The notes below the pieces were generated by a model. It was not told the origin of the DNA, did not search any database, and saw nothing but the letters and a program-made list of their open reading frames with translations. From contig VKHL01000075.1 in assembly GCA_015146655.1 (NCBI GenBank), positions 1 through 64,000 of the forward strand: a stretch of DNA of 64,000 nt. The letters run 5' to 3'. Each line of letters begins with the position of its first letter. The first letter of the stretch is position 1. This stretch comes from Ochromonas danica. Taxonomy: Eukaryota; Sar; Chrysophyceae; Chromulinales; Chromulinaceae. Made by a program: the position numbers and the translations under genes. Shown piece by piece: positions 32,422 through 43,912 of the stretch.

Positions 32422-34115
32422 GTAAGCTGAATACAACACTCTCACTCGTATTCATACAACAATCAAATTAAAAATAGAGAGGAAAAGCCGCTACTATATA
32501 TATTCTATCTATCTGTCTGTATCTTGGAGCGTCACAGAAGTTACTATTGCACACCGAGCGTCAGCATAAATTTACTGCATGTCAGCGGCAAAACATTCCT
32601 AGATTGCGATGAGATCAGAGATATACAGAAGATATATATTTGTTTTGCTATTAAAACGGTAAACTATGTCACCTTCATTTCTCCATTCCATTTATGCTGT
32701 AAAGATAGTATTGTGGATAAAATTTAAAGCGATATTCCATGGGGAAATTGTGGGTGTGCAACTCTGAAAGCTTGTAAATGAAGAAATACCTCCGTGATGT
32801 TCGGTCGCTTGTCCTTGATTTCATCATCCACCAGCACTTTGAACGCAGGCGTATCTACCGCAGTGGCGATGAGGGTCTGGTTACCGGATGCCCGGTAGCC
32901 TCAGCGCACACGCTCATCTCGTTTATTTCTTCCCGCCAGCCAGCAAGACCATTACTTACGTCTTCCAGTTGATCACTTCATACACCTGAGTTTCTTAGAG
33001 TTAGACAATTATATCTTTCGTTTGTTTAATGCTGCGCTTACGGTGAAATTCATTGGTGGCGGTGTCTTGTAGGAAAGAGCACGAACATTTTTCTCTCCAC
33101 TTTTGCATGCTTCCTGTTTCGAGTGTATTGGATATACAAACTTCAGTATTTACGGTTAGTTCTAAATACACGGATTGATTTAACCCAACCGACCCTAACC
33201 TATTTTATCAATATCAACAATCACTTTCAATATAATCACTACCCTGTTGAGTCGAATAATAATAATACTCTTCCGAACCAACTCGCCAACTTTGACGTCA
33301 AAAATCACAGTTTGGAGGCTTAACGAAGATCGAGGCACTCTGTGTCATCGACGTGCTGCTCTAGATACTGGCGACCAAACTTTTACTGAACTTACAGCAA
33401 GAATAACTTAACCCACGAACGTTGGCGTCATGGACCCACCCATACACGGTCTCCTGCTCTCCCATGCCACAACTACTACCAACCATTCGGCCGGGCAGAT
33501 GGTAAATGGTAATGGTAAACGGTAGATATGTACCAACTTGTCAATCTTCAGTATTGACTGACATTTTATCAGCGTCAACACATAAATTGACAAGTCTCCG
33601 TCTTGAGATTCAGTTGTCTGTATATCAAGAGAATTGAAATTATAGCCAGAAAGATAGCCAGACAGACGGTTTTATTCTCATTTGCAGATTTGATGATGAG
33701 CTAAACAAGCAAGCAAGCAACAACGGCGACGTTCACCGTTGGGGATGTTACGCATGGTCGGTAAATCTCTCTATTTTAATGGGGGAGGAGGAGGAAGGAG
33801 CTCTTTCTTTGGTTGCAAGGTTCTTCTCGTTCTCTTTCGAAAATCTCTTCTCGACGACGGGTCTTCAGAAGTCTTAGCGCTCGCTTCCTATGGAGTAGGG
33901 CAGATAGGTGACGGGTAAATCAACGATATTCATGCGCCACCCTTAAAAACAACCCTTTAGAAAGTTCATAATGTTCACAGCACTCCAACAGCACTCTCAA
34001 CTCCATTGGGACATACAACGGAATTGCCCTCGCAGTGACGGTGAGGTTCCCAGTTTCCCAATTCCCAGTTTCCCAGTCCAGATTTCTATTTTCTGCAGAC
34101 ATCAGGGAATTAACA
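32422..34115. other. Gene-poor AT-rich stretch
   Basis: About 1.7 kb with only short frames that show no family similarity. Near 34045-34085 the unit TTCCCAGTTTCCCA recurs three times as a short imperfect tandem just before the J-protein gene. No tRNA, transposon coding region or terminal repeat was recognised. Confidence 0.45.
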
Positions 34116-34670
34116 ATGGATCTCTATCGCGTTCTCAATGTCTCCCGAGGTGCCTCTATGCAAGAAATCAAGACAGCTTATCGAAAATTAGCCTTCAAAT
34201 TTCATCCAGATACCTGCAAAAATGTAACAAGCCTCCTCCCTCCTTTCCCAGTCCATATTTTGATATCGCTGTTTTAGATGAGTCACGCTCAAGCTGAGGA
34301 GCAGTTCAAATGGATAAATTCGGCTTATCAAACCCTCTCGGATAACAAGAAGCGTGAAGAGTACGACCGCCTTCGTGGCCCAGAGCTGTCGAGAGGTCGG
34401 CGTCCCGTCCAATGGAACCGTCCCTCCCAGCGCAGCAACGCCGAAATGAAGAAGGAGACTAATGACGAGCCCATTGTGATCAAATACAATTTGAAGGAGT
34501 GGTTTGATGCGCACTATGGCCAGCCTCGCTCTCCAGCGAGAGCGGCACCCCAAGGACAGAGCCCACACCAGCGCCACTACCAGCGCCAACAAGACATGAA
34601 AGAAAGAGGAAAGACAAGTAAAAAGATCATGGAAGAGCTGGAAGAGGAAGACGAGGAAATCCCTTCTTGA
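34116..34670 (+). CDS. Short J-domain (DnaJ-like) co-chaperone
   Basis: Two exons, 34116-34223 and 34278-34670 (54-bp intron, phase 0), about 166 aa. The J domain starts at residue 1: [14 protein letters not shown], helix [12 protein letters not shown], the HPD motif, then [20 protein letters not shown]. The HPD tripeptide needed to stimulate Hsp70 ATPase is intact. The rest is basic, then acidic ([10 protein letters not shown]), with no Gly/Phe region, zinc fingers or membrane span, so it is a class C J-protein of unknown partner. No targeting signal is evident. It converges on SEC22 with 73 bp between stop codons. Confidence 0.8.
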
Positions 34671-34743
34671 CTCCTTGTTTGTTTCCACTGTCCGAAGCAA
34701 TTCGCAATGCAAAGATGGTGAAGAGTGGCGTAGTTTGTTTACA

Positions 34744-35694
34744 CTAGAGCACGAAGCGAATGACGAGTACAACGAAGGCTAAGACCAAGACGACGGCGAG
34801 TGGTAGCCACTGTTTCACAAGGGCCATTAAGGATAGCTGCTTCGCACCCCAATTATACTTTTTGGATTCTGAAGCAATACTCTTGGATATCTCAGAGACC
34901 TCATCAAGCTTATTTTGTCGATCGAGAACGTCGTCGATAGTCTTGCGCATAATATTGTGTATTGATTGTAAGTCATCATTGAGCTTCTTCATATTCGCGG
35001 AGCTGTTTGGGTCAGCAAACTCTCGGCGCTTCTTTTGGATAATTCGATCTAGAAATTAAACATGACAAAGTCTCATCAACAATTAGAATGAGTCTCGTCA
35101 ACGTGGAGGATTGGTTCAACAGACCGAATTTGATGAAAGCGTATTGTCTACCAACTGTTTCGACCACGCGTAGCCAGTCATCGCCATGTTCTGCTCGCAA
35201 GTCAGCTTCAAAATCTCGGCAAATCTCCTCGAGGAAAAGAAAGGCAAGACGTTTCGGGTAGGACTTTTCGGTCAGAGTGAGATAACAGATACCATTGTCG
35301 ATCATGTAACTGAAAACGCAGCAGATGGAGAGGAAGGAATATGATCCTACATTTGTTAAAACACATATCAGAAGGAAAACTCACTGGAAGACGTAGGGGT
35401 TAGACTCGATGCTCATCTTGGCAGTGGAACGCGGTGTCAACTTCTTCAACAGCTGCTTCGCCTAGAAAGACGCTATTCCTGGTCATGACTCGTCAAAAGC
35501 ATAAATAGAAGCAGAACTGTACCTGGCTCTTGAAAAGTTCCATTTTCTCGTTGTTGGCTTGGCTGGTGTCCATGGAGGCAACCTGACCAAGAATGAAGAA
35601 GATGTGAAAAAGAGTCAACATGGTGTAGAGCAAGTTGACCCACCAAGATGAGACCATCAATTACTCTTGCAATGTATAGGTTTTCAATAGGCAT
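34744..35694 (-). CDS. SEC22: SEC22, ER-Golgi R-SNARE
   Basis: Five exons: 35694-35644, 35582-35523, 35461-35385, 35309-35125 and 35048-34744, about 225 aa. The N-terminal longin domain starts MPIENLYIARVIDGLIL and includes the segment YMIDNGICYLTLTEKSYPKR. The SNARE motif follows (LNDDLQSIHNIMRKTIDDVL) with Arg in DDVLDR as the likely zero-layer residue. The C-terminus is a tail-anchor span (LAVVLVLAFVVLVIRFVL). Length and domain order match SEC22b (215 aa). It pairs with Q-SNAREs to fuse vesicles between the ER and Golgi. Every junction keeps phase and restores conserved residues (for example F|DRIIQKKRREF). Confidence 0.93.
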
Positions 35695-36009
35695 GATGAC
35701 GATGTGTTAGTGCCCGAGAAATGAATAAAACGTGAAGGATCACCGTCTTAGAGCATGATTGGTATTTGCGTGGGAATCCACAAATTTGTCAGCAAATACT
35801 TAGCACTCTTGAAGTCCTTTCCAATCCAAGGTACAGTAGAATTTATGGCAGGAAAGCAGCATTACCTGACTATCTTTAAAAACAAATGATTAGTAAACAA
35901 ACCCACGCCAATAAATAAATAGAAATATTATTGTGTTAACATCCAAAACAAAAAGAAGCACGCAGCCAAAAAGAAGAACGTGCGGGCTTGGACATAAGAG
36001 ACTAATGAC
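35695..36009. other. Intergenic between SEC22 and the ARG1-like gene
   Basis: About 315 AT-rich bases containing the SEC22 promoter and the 3' UTR of the ARG1-like gene, both on the minus strand. No other feature was recognised. Confidence 0.45.
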
Positions 36010-37889
36010 TCAAATAGTGTCACTAGAGAGTTCTGGGGTGCGAGGCTCATCATCAAAGGCCGGAGTTGTGGGCGTGGTCGCAGCATCCAGTTGCTCGTTG
36101 GAGACGACAGGTGCCTCTTCCTGAGTTCCATTTGCAGCCTTTGGAACAATGCTCTGCAACCCCACTATAAACAAACAAGACGAAACCGCATTAAGTCAAG
36201 AAATAAATAATAGTCCAGTTGGGTGGACACTAACGCGAAAAGCGGCGTGCTAACCATCCTCCAGCTGCTTGAGCATTGGAGGAAACAGCAGATGCGGCTG
36301 ATATCGTGTTTGACGCGAGGGTGTTCAGAGGATTAGAAGAACTCTGCTGAACTTCCTTGACAGTATCGGGAGGTTGACCACTCTCTCTATCCTGCTCTTC
36401 TTCTTCCGGACCCTTTCCCTGTGAATCATGGCTACTACCATTCAGAGCATGAAGCAACAAGTTGACGTTGGTCGCCAGCTTCTGTACCGATCCAGTGATA
36501 ACTGCCGTTGAGTTCGTGGTGGGCCCTTCCCGCTGTGGCGCAAAAGCTGCAATGCAACCATCAACATACTCACCATAGAGTTGCTCTCGTCGTTGCACTA
36601 AGATCTCAACCTTCTCGCTTTCATTTTTAACTTTCTCACAAATAGCATCGTAGGATTCTTTGGCCTTGAGGTAGTCCGTCTTTAATTGGGAAAGAGAGGT
36701 TTTCATTTCCACCAACTGATCATCTGTCTCCTCAATACCCGCAATTTCAACCGCTTGGGTATTGGCCCGCAAGGCGGTCAAAACAAAGGAAGTTTTGCTC
36801 ATGAAATTCTCACCATAGATACAGACCAGGTATTGCCCCTCTTCAAGTGCCTTTGAGCCCAGACGCAACTCTTCCAGTCTTGTCAACACTAAAGGTATGG
36901 AAGTAGCAGGAGCAGGAGTGGACATCGAGACGGTGCCACTGGACGAAGACAAGGAAGAGGGTGCAATATTTAGATCGGGGAGCGAGTATGTGTCAAAGGA
37001 AGTGAAGAAGAGACTGGCAAAGGAATATGTCTTGCCACGATGACAATCTTCAGAGAACAACAATGTACCGTTCTTGTCGAAGACGATGAGTTTGAACTTG
37101 TCCTTATTGGCGCTACGTGCGTGGAGAAAGAAGCCGGCCTCTCTGTGCGCAGCATCAACCGTGAGGCGGTAGAAAACTCCCGTCTGTCTCTCAGCTTTGC
37201 CTTCAACGGGCCAGCCCCATGCCAAATCAGTCACTCGAGGGTCCAGCGGAGGCCCTCCACCTTCGATTCCTCCATTCCTAATAATATCACAACACATGCA
37301 CCATGAGGATAATTATGAGATAGTGCCAATAATATCATGAGGAGTCTGACTTGCAAATTCCTTGTGCAGTCTCGATAATGTTCGATGTGACGGAGGGGCT
37401 GATGTTGATGCTGCCCAAACGAGAGAAGACCGCTCCAAACACTCGGCCAATCCCTCCCAAACCTCCCGCTTCCGCGGCGACATTCTCCGAGCCATTGCTC
37501 ACCACATTTTGTGCATTATCTTCATCGATGGTAGACTGGCCCACGGACGAGGGGTTATTGAACAAGGAACGGTTATCATAGTGCTGGCGTCGGGAAGGAT
37601 CGGAAAGCGTTTGGAAAGCTTCCTGCACTGCCTTATACTTGCCCAAGGCAACTTCATCTTCAATATTGCGGTCTGGATGATACTTCAAGGCGAGCTTCTT
37701 ATAGGCGACCGAGATCTGCTTCTCAGTGGCATCCTTTGGAACTCCTGTAAGTGCAGTTGCCAGAGGTTGGTTTCAAAAGTTAGCTGCAGAGATTAAACCA
37801 AACAGTGATGAAATACCTAAGATTTGATATAAATCTTCTTCAGGAGCAAGTTCTTCTTGCGTTTTTGGAGTGGGCGGAGAAACTTCCAT
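36010..37889 (-). CDS. ARG1/DNAJ15-like J-domain protein
   Basis: Four exons: 37889-37817, 37744-37351, 37277-36235 and 36164-36010, about 554 aa. The J domain is split by intron 1: LYQILG|VPKDATEKQISVAY, then YHPDRN with an intact HPD and FQTLSDPSRRQHYD. The middle region (FYRLTVDAAHR, KFKLIVFDKNGT, GQYLVCIYGENFMSKTSFVL) matches the region after the J domain in plant ARG1/ARL proteins (DNAJ15). A coiled coil follows (SQLKTDYLKAKESYDAICEK), then a Ser/Pro-rich tail. ARG1 is a membrane-associated J-protein involved in gravitropism signalling in plants; here only an Hsp70 co-chaperone role can be inferred. Exon 4 is supported by phase and composition only. It is divergent from PRMT10 with 171 bp between starts. 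Confidence 0.72.
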
Positions 37890-38060
37890 TTACTATCCTC
37901 TTCTCTTCCTTGCGATGAAATTGGAATTGGATTGGGGGAATGATGTGCAGAGAGCAACCTAAATTCTGGGTATTTGGATATTTGGAGAACCCCACGCTCG
38001 GCAACAATCGCTTTGGTTGGTGGTGGATGAGAATTACAACTGAAAGCCATTCATAATATA

Positions 38061-39251
38061 ATGTCAGCTTTCGCTTCTTCCAATGTTGAAATAGAAGACA
38101 CCTCGCCCATCATGCAAGGTGGGGAGGCTGCCAAGGCTGCAGACTATGCTAACTATTTTTGTTCTTATGCATATCTCTACCATCAGAAGCAGATGCTCAT
38201 GGACCACGTGCGCATGAAGGCCTATCATTCCGCCATCATGATGAACAAGGAGTTATTCCAAGGGAAAACGGTGCTGGATGTCGGTACTGGCAGTGGTGTA
38301 CTTGCTATCTGGGCTGCCCAGGCAGGCGCTGCCAAGGTCTTTGCTGTCGAATATACAGACATGGCCACCCACGCACGGAAACTCGTCGAGACGAATGGTC
38401 TTTCTCATATTGTGGAAGTGATTCAAAGCTCTGTGGAGGACTTACAGCTTCCCTGCAAGGTGGACATAATCATCTCGGAGTGGATGGGCTATATCCTCCT
38501 CAGAGGTATGTGGCTTCAGTTCTTCTCTTTTAACCCCCTTTCTCTAACTCTCCTATTCTTTGTAACAGAAAGTATGCTTGATTCTGTTATTCGCGCACGC
38601 AACCGCTGGCTGAAGCCCGAAGGAAGTATGTTCCCCTCCCATGCCACTATGTACTTCGCGGCCATATCCTATGAGGATGACCGTGAAGGCAAAGTCGGAG
38701 AATTAGAAAGCTCCATGAAAGAGTGGCGCTCCTTTAGTCAAGATATGAAGCGCCTCTATAATGTGGATGTGAGTACGTTGAATGGCACCTATGCTAAGGA
38801 GCAAGAGGAATACTACCTCTACTCCGCACTTTGGACGGAACTGAGGATCGAGCACATTGTGGGCCACGCGGTCATCGTGAAACGCTTAGACCTCCTTACT
38901 TGTACCTTGAAGGATGCTGAAGGAGTTGATCAGGTGGACTACTCGTTTGATGTGCCTTTCCCTGTGGCAGTCTCGGGCTTTGCGAGTTGGTTCACCGTTG
39001 ATTTCAACGGTTCACCCGCTATGCCTGTGAAGAAGCGCATCGTTCTTTCGACAGGTCCAGAGGTGGGCACCACTCATTGGGGGCAGCAAGTGTTTTATCT
39101 CAAGAATGCCATCGAATGCACGCCTGGCACCCAAATCCGCGGCCAAGTGGCCATGATTCGTCAGGAGAAGAATAAACGCCTGTATAATCTTCAGCTCTCT
39201 GTGCAGGTTGATGACGGAGAAACCTCCTCTTATCTATATGAAATTCCTTGA
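38061..39251 (+). CDS. PRMT10: PRMT10-type protein arginine methyltransferase
   Basis: Two exons, 38061-38505 and 38569-39251, about 375 aa. It begins with DYANYFCSYAYLYHQKQMLM and RMKAYHSAI, then motif I VLDVGTGSGVLAIWAAQAGA (about residue 72), the acidic post-I loop VEYTDMATHARK, and the double-E loop SEWMGYILLR|ESM with both Glu residues. The THW loop appears as GTTHWGQQVFYL. The layout and sequence fit plant PRMT10, a type I enzyme making asymmetric dimethylarginine on histones and RNA-binding proteins from S-adenosylmethionine. The 63-bp intron interrupts the double-E loop, is a multiple of three and has no in-frame stop; retention would place 21 residues inside the active site. Confidence 0.93.
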   Translation: MSAFASSNVEIEDTSPIMQGGEAAKAADYANYFCSYAYLYHQKQMLMDHVRMKAYHSAIMMNKELFQGKTVLDVGTGSGVLAIWAAQAGAAKVFAVEYTDMATHARKLVETNGLSHIVEVIQSSVEDLQLPCKVDIIISEWMGYILLRGMWLQFFSFNPLSLTLLFFVTESMLDSVIRARNRWLKPEGSMFPSHATMYFAAISYEDDREGKVGELESSMKEWRSFSQDMKRLYNVDVSTLNGTYAKEQEEYYLYSALWTELRIEHIVGHAVIVKRLDLLTCTLKDAEGVDQVDYSFDVPFPVAVSGFASWFTVDFNGSPAMPVKKRIVLSTGPEVGTTHWGQQVFYLKNAIECTPGTQIRGQVAMIRQEKNKRLYNLQLSVQVDDGETSSYLYEIP

Positions 39252-41175
39252 GAACAACAACCTTATGAATTGTTATGATGTGCTTTGACTCTTCACTATA
39301 TTGTAATACTGTCAACTGTCATTTGCTTCCGACGTTTTCCACAACATCCCTTGGGGTGCTTACCAACATGCTAACATAGGAGCATCAACATCCTATCGCG
39401 ATTGTTAGTGAATACTTTAACACTAAGTTCTGGAGAGTTCCAGAGCAATCCAAACCATTCACAGCTGATCGTCGATCGTTTACTTTACAGCTCTCCTTTA
39501 GTTCCAGCAACTATTAAAGACCATTGTGATCTAGTCTAATTGTGGGTCCTAGGTTACTCAAGAACTGGCCGTATCGCATCTATAACTCCTAATTCGATTA
39601 ATTCGTCTATCAGTGGGCACTATATCAAGTAGATTCACAATATCTGTATCAACTGTATTTGATCTAGTGGATATGATCATGGGTGACAGGTACATGGTAG
39701 CAAACTGTTCCTGGTTTGCGGTTCTTCGGCCACATTATCAAACAAATTTTGTGTAACATCGCGCAGGAGGATAAAAGAACACACTCAAATCTTGGAATGA
39801 ATGGTTTCGACAAATTGCTTCACAAATTAGCTTGACGGAGGCTCAATGTACTCAACAGTTACTTGTGAATTTGAGCATTTGATGATAGAGAGTGATCCAG
39901 CTGCTGCTTGGCTTTGTCTAACAACTCCGGCTCCAGTTGTTGCCCGCCAATCGAAGAATAGATTCCATCCATGACAATACAAGTTCATTCGGTTATTCGA
40001 CACCATATAAAACGGCATTGTCTCCGCGAAGGGGGTGATGTCGCTTTTGGTAGCCAGGCAACATAATATCAAACACTCTAAACCTACTGTAAGCATCACA
40101 GAAAGCCTGTGCGATTAAAGCATAGCAATCGTGTCTGTTGTGAAAAATAAAGGAGGTTTCCACATTTGAGGCTGCTGAATAAGAACAACAAATCGAACAT
40201 CTGCAAGAATAACTCCTCTTGGAATTAAATCGGACTAAACAATTAATTCACCATGTCTTTCCTACTATATACTAGCCTCATATGTAGTCACCAGTGAAAG
40301 CTCATTCTATACAACTGTTGGAATGTAGATATTGTTAATTGTACGATGGCTGAGTCAGGATGGTGTTTCGCTTGCCTTCATGAAGAATGAATGCGAAGCC
40401 CTTGTCCACCAGAAAGGCTGGTGACAACCAGCGAATAAGCAACGAGAAAGATACAATGAGTCTTCTTTGGTTGAAAGAATGAGTGTGCATACCTTTTTTC
40501 TCTAGATATAGCCACTTAATTAATTCATGATATTGTGAAGCTAAGTTTCGTACTTGATGTCCATTAAAGAGTCAACCACTCTAGTAGGAAGCGTGAGAAA
40601 TTATCTGTATCTCATTGAAATAGCTTCTCGCGTATCTTGCTCTTGGCATAATTGGCATGTGATTGTTCCTTAGCTTTCAGCATTGTCTCCAATTAGGGTG
40701 CTTAGGGAGTTGGCTGCTACAGCTCTTCAGTTGTGTTAGGATTACTTCAGCATGAATATAATGCCCACACATTTCCCGTCTCAACCAGGATATATGCTCT
40801 GTAGAGGTTGCTTCAAAAGTGAAGTCGTCAGAACTACCTCTCACTGAACAACGAGCTGTCCTGATAGAGTTGAACTTTGGAGAAAGAATCATATCTATCA
40901 GAGAACATCGTCCATCCATTTTAGAATACATGGTGTGGAATATGCACAGATACCTGGGATACTCCCAATTCCAGAATTAAACAACGTTATGTGTCATTTT
41001 TCCTTTCACTCCAACACAAGCAACACAAGCAACACAAAATACAAACGCGTTTGTTGCTTTGCCTGTGGTTGGTGGCTCCGTTCAATCAGCAGGTGGCATC
41101 ATTTCAGCAGACCTTGCTTTCAACACAAAGGATCCCTTTCTTTTCTACTTTTCTATCGCTGATTTATTTGTGACA
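39252..41175. other. Gene-poor AT-rich stretch with two unconvincing short frames
   Basis: About 1.9 kb without a recognisable gene. Minus-strand frames at 40096-39827 (begins MLTVGLECLILCCLATKSD, weakly signal-peptide-like) and 40931-40677 are open for about 85-90 codons but show no family similarity. They may be small species-specific genes or chance. The last ~200 bp include the probable promoter and 5' UTR of the SR-protein gene. Confidence 0.4.
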
Positions 41176-42359
41176 ATGGAAGAACGTGACAGCCCTCGAT
41201 CGAGAAGTCGCGACCGTGATGATCAATCATACGATGAAGAACGACCTGAACGAGAAGATAACCTTCGTCATGCAACAGTGGTGGACAACAACGAAAATTT
41301 CAACCTTTACATCACCAACTTGAGTTTTGAGGTAGGCTTCTCTTTTTCTCTCCATCCGTATGCTTCGAATTATTACTTCTATTCCCTTCATTACCGACAG
41401 ACAACTGACGAGATCCTGCGAGCAGCTTTTGAACCTTTTGGTACTGTGGATCATGCATCAGTCATCAAACAGCCTGTCACGAAGATCTCGCGGTGAGCAG
41501 CTTGTTACAACCTTTTCAACCATCAGCCCATACAGGCCCTCCTGTTCCCATCCACAGTCAGTCTGAACTTCAACCTCCTTTCTCTCTTTCACACATTCTA
41601 TGCAGGGGGTTTGGCTTTGTTCTCATGTCTAATGTCGAGGAAACACAGCGAGCCTTGGATGGTATGAACGGCGCAGAGATAAACGGCCGCGCAATACGTG
41701 TCGAGAAGGCGCGACGCAATAATGGCTACGACAAGACACCTGGAGTTTGTAAGCCTGCTGTCACTATGGTTCCCGCGGTTACTGCTTCTTAATTCAATGC
41801 GTGGATCAGATATGGGACCTGCGAAACTGAGTGCAAAGTACCGCGAACGTGAGCCTCGGGAAAGGGATAGATCACGAAGTCGAGGAAGAGAGCGGGATCG
41901 GGACAGAGATCGTCCTCGCAGTCGCAGTCGTAGTTGGGATCGAGGCCAAGGAGGTTGGGACAGGAGAGATCGCGAACACGATCGCTATCTTCGTGGGCCC
42001 CCTATGCCTCTCCCCTTTGATCCGCGCTTCCCTGATCCGCGTTACGATTACAGGTTAAACAACCGACCTTGATATTCTCCACGACCACATCTCTTTATCA
42101 TACATATCTCCTCAGGCCACGCTATGATATGCGAGATGTGCGAAGCCGCGGCGGCCCCTTGCCTTTCCCTCCTGGTCCATATCCAAGCCGCTCGCCACCT
42201 CGCTTTGACCCTCGTCGCGACCGTAGCCCGCCTGCCTTTGACAGGTATGTCTGATACCTGTCGTATTTTGCAGTCATATCAGTTGTTATGATATTCCTTC
42301 TGATTACTAATAGAAGCTATGCTCAAGGGTTTTATCGCGCCCCCGCTCCTAGATACTGA
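41176..42359 (+). CDS. Tra2-like SR splicing regulator (RS-RRM-RS)
   Basis: Six exons: 41176-41331, 41401-41492, 41606-41748, 41810-42053, 42116-42244 and 42314-42359, about 269 aa. A short N-terminal RS region (MEERDSPRSRSRDRDD) precedes one RRM with RNP2 LYITNLSF and RNP1 RGFGFVLM, then GAEINGRAIRVEKARRN and the Tra2-type linker TPGVYMGPAKL, which is restored only after splicing. The C-terminal domain is rich in Arg/Ser/Asp/Glu (RSRSRGRERDRDRDRPRSRS) and ends in a Pro/Arg-rich tail. It should bind purine-rich exonic enhancers in the nucleus. SR-gene introns are often regulated; intron 1 (69 bp) is stop-free and a multiple of three. Confidence 0.82.
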
Positions 42360-42537
42360 ACCTATCTCACACGTATGCCAGACGTCCAAACTCGAACAAT
42401 GGAATATACATGTAATTAAGATATTAACCGTGAAAACTTAAGCTTTCAACAGAACAGCCGGGAGCGAAAATAGGTGAGGGTTAGGTTACAAAGGTGGGGG
42501 AGTTTTTTTCTGTAATCGCCTGGATAACGGAACACAT

Positions 42538-43484
42538 TTAAAGGTCATCATCGTCATCTCCATCAGGAAGAGGCACAGCAGAGGCACTGTCCAGTTCTTG
42601 TTGGTACTTTGCCATTTGCACCATATCGATCTCAGCCTCAGGGGGGGCCAGGGCAGGAGCTTCAACGAATTCAATATTGTTGTTGCCAGCAACCTTTCTA
42701 GTCAGCCACAGGAAAGGCTTCTCGAAGTTATAATTGACCTTCGCTGAAATCTCATAGTATTGCAGATTCTTTTTCCTGTGAAAGGTAATCTGTTTCGCCT
42801 TTACTTTGCGGTCCTTGACCTCCACTTTGTTACCACAAAGCACAATAGGAATATTTTCACAAACGCGGGTCAAATCTCTACACGAGAAAGAGCACAACAG
42901 GAAGAATATTATGTGGGTAAGCATTTAATCGCCAACTTTTCATAAACATGGCTCACCTATACCAGTTGGGCACGCTCTTATAGGTGATGCGAGAGGTCAC
43001 ATCGAACATGATAATAGCACACTGACCCTGGATACTATGTCAAACGAAAACGGAATTAAATGGAGAGAATAAAAGAATGAGCACCATTGTAGCTCATGGT
43101 CACTTACTAGTAGCCGTCGCGCAAGCCACCAAACTTCTCCTGTCCAGCGGTATCCCACACGTTGAACTGAATAGGACCACAGTTCGTGTAAAACTTAAGA
43201 GGATAGACTTCCACGCCAAGGGTAGCTAAAGGAGAAAAGATGCAGACGATCATTTATAGCAGCAAATACCACGCGACGACATTCGATGACCTACCAACAT
43301 ATCTCTTCTCAAACTCGCCAGTCAAGTGACGCTTCACGAAGGTGGTCTTTCCAACACCTCCATCACCAACAAGGATAAGCTTAAACTCGGGGATTGGTTG
43401 TTCTGCCTGTTTGAGTTTCCAGAACAAATCAAACATTTAGAGCTGATTGACAAGAATTTTCCCAAAGGAGGATAAGCTTACCAT
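42538..43484 (-). CDS. RAN: Ran GTPase
   Basis: Five exons: 43484-43482 (ATG only), 43406-43295, 43225-43108, 43034-42957 and 42877-42538, giving 216 aa, exactly the usual Ran length. It shows P-loop [23 protein letters not shown], switch [19 protein letters not shown], the [10 protein letters not shown] guanine-specificity motif (family NxxD) and SAK as [12 protein letters not shown], and the acidic C-terminal tail DGDDDDDL. Ran cycles between GTP and GDP to set the direction of nuclear transport and spindle assembly. The initiator codon abuts the first donor (ATG|GTAAGC), so Met is joined to AEQPIPEFK, the standard Ran start. A different Met ([10 protein letters not shown]) lies within the first intron and would add an atypical leader. 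Confidence 0.95.
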
Positions 43485-43582
43485 ATCTATCCTTATAATT
43501 ACAGAGCTGATATATCTGAAAGTCAAGACTGAAGGCTGCTGAGCTGGTCGATGGAGGAGGCAGTGCTTTCAAATGATGAACA

Positions 43583-43765
43583 ATGAAGGTCTTGTCCTCT
43601 CAGCTCGCTTCGCTTTCACTGGCTACGGCCTTTAACTTCCCCTTCTCTCAGTGGGTGTTTTTCTCCCAGAAAAACGTCTTTTCAAACCGCAGCGGGTCCA
43701 CGATCAACGGCCGCCTCTCTGGGTCTGGCCAAAATGAAAATGGCGTTCACTTTAAGTTAAGCTGA
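43583..43765 (+). CDS. Possible small secreted or plastid-targeted peptide, 60 aa
   Basis: The frame starts MKVLSSQLASLSLATAF and has a hydrophobic N-terminus ending at Phe, faintly like the plastid presequences elsewhere in this window. The remainder is Ser/Asn-rich with no recognised domain. It is divergent from Ran with about 100 bp between starts. It could equally be chance, or a first exon whose continuation was not found. Confidence 0.2.
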   Translation: MKVLSSQLASLSLATAFNFPFSQWVFFSQKNVFSNRSGSTINGRLSGSGQNENGVHFKLS

Positions 43766-43787
43766 CTTTTCCCGGCTACTCCCTTTA

Positions 43788-43912
43788 GTGCTTGGTAACT
43801 TGAGACAGCATGGTCTTGGGATTTGACCCTTAGATCCCAAGTCACTCAATATGGTCAGTTTTGTAAAGGGTTATAACCTATCAAATGTTTCGCGGCGCAA
43901 GTTACCAAGCAC
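43788..43912. mobile_element. 125-bp MITE-like element with 15-bp terminal inverted repeats
   Basis: The ends GTGCTTGGTAACTTG and CAAGTTACCAAGCAC are perfect inverted repeats, each bordered by TA, as expected for a Tc1/mariner-type target duplication. An inner 8-bp hairpin (CTTGGGAT/ATCCCAAG, 43815-43841) lies inside. There is no coding capacity. Only one copy is present in the window, so its mobile nature is inferred; a structured RNA or cruciform is the alternative. Confidence 0.55.

Noticed and set aside
32216-32455. Frames rich in Gly-Leu and Pro-Tyr repeats
   Set aside because: They are translations of the interstitial telomere repeats and have no other protein-like content.
39827-40099. 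A minus-strand frame of about 90 codons with a weak signal-peptide-like start
   Set aside because: No similarity, splice support or clear composition bias; mentioned only in the intergenic entry.
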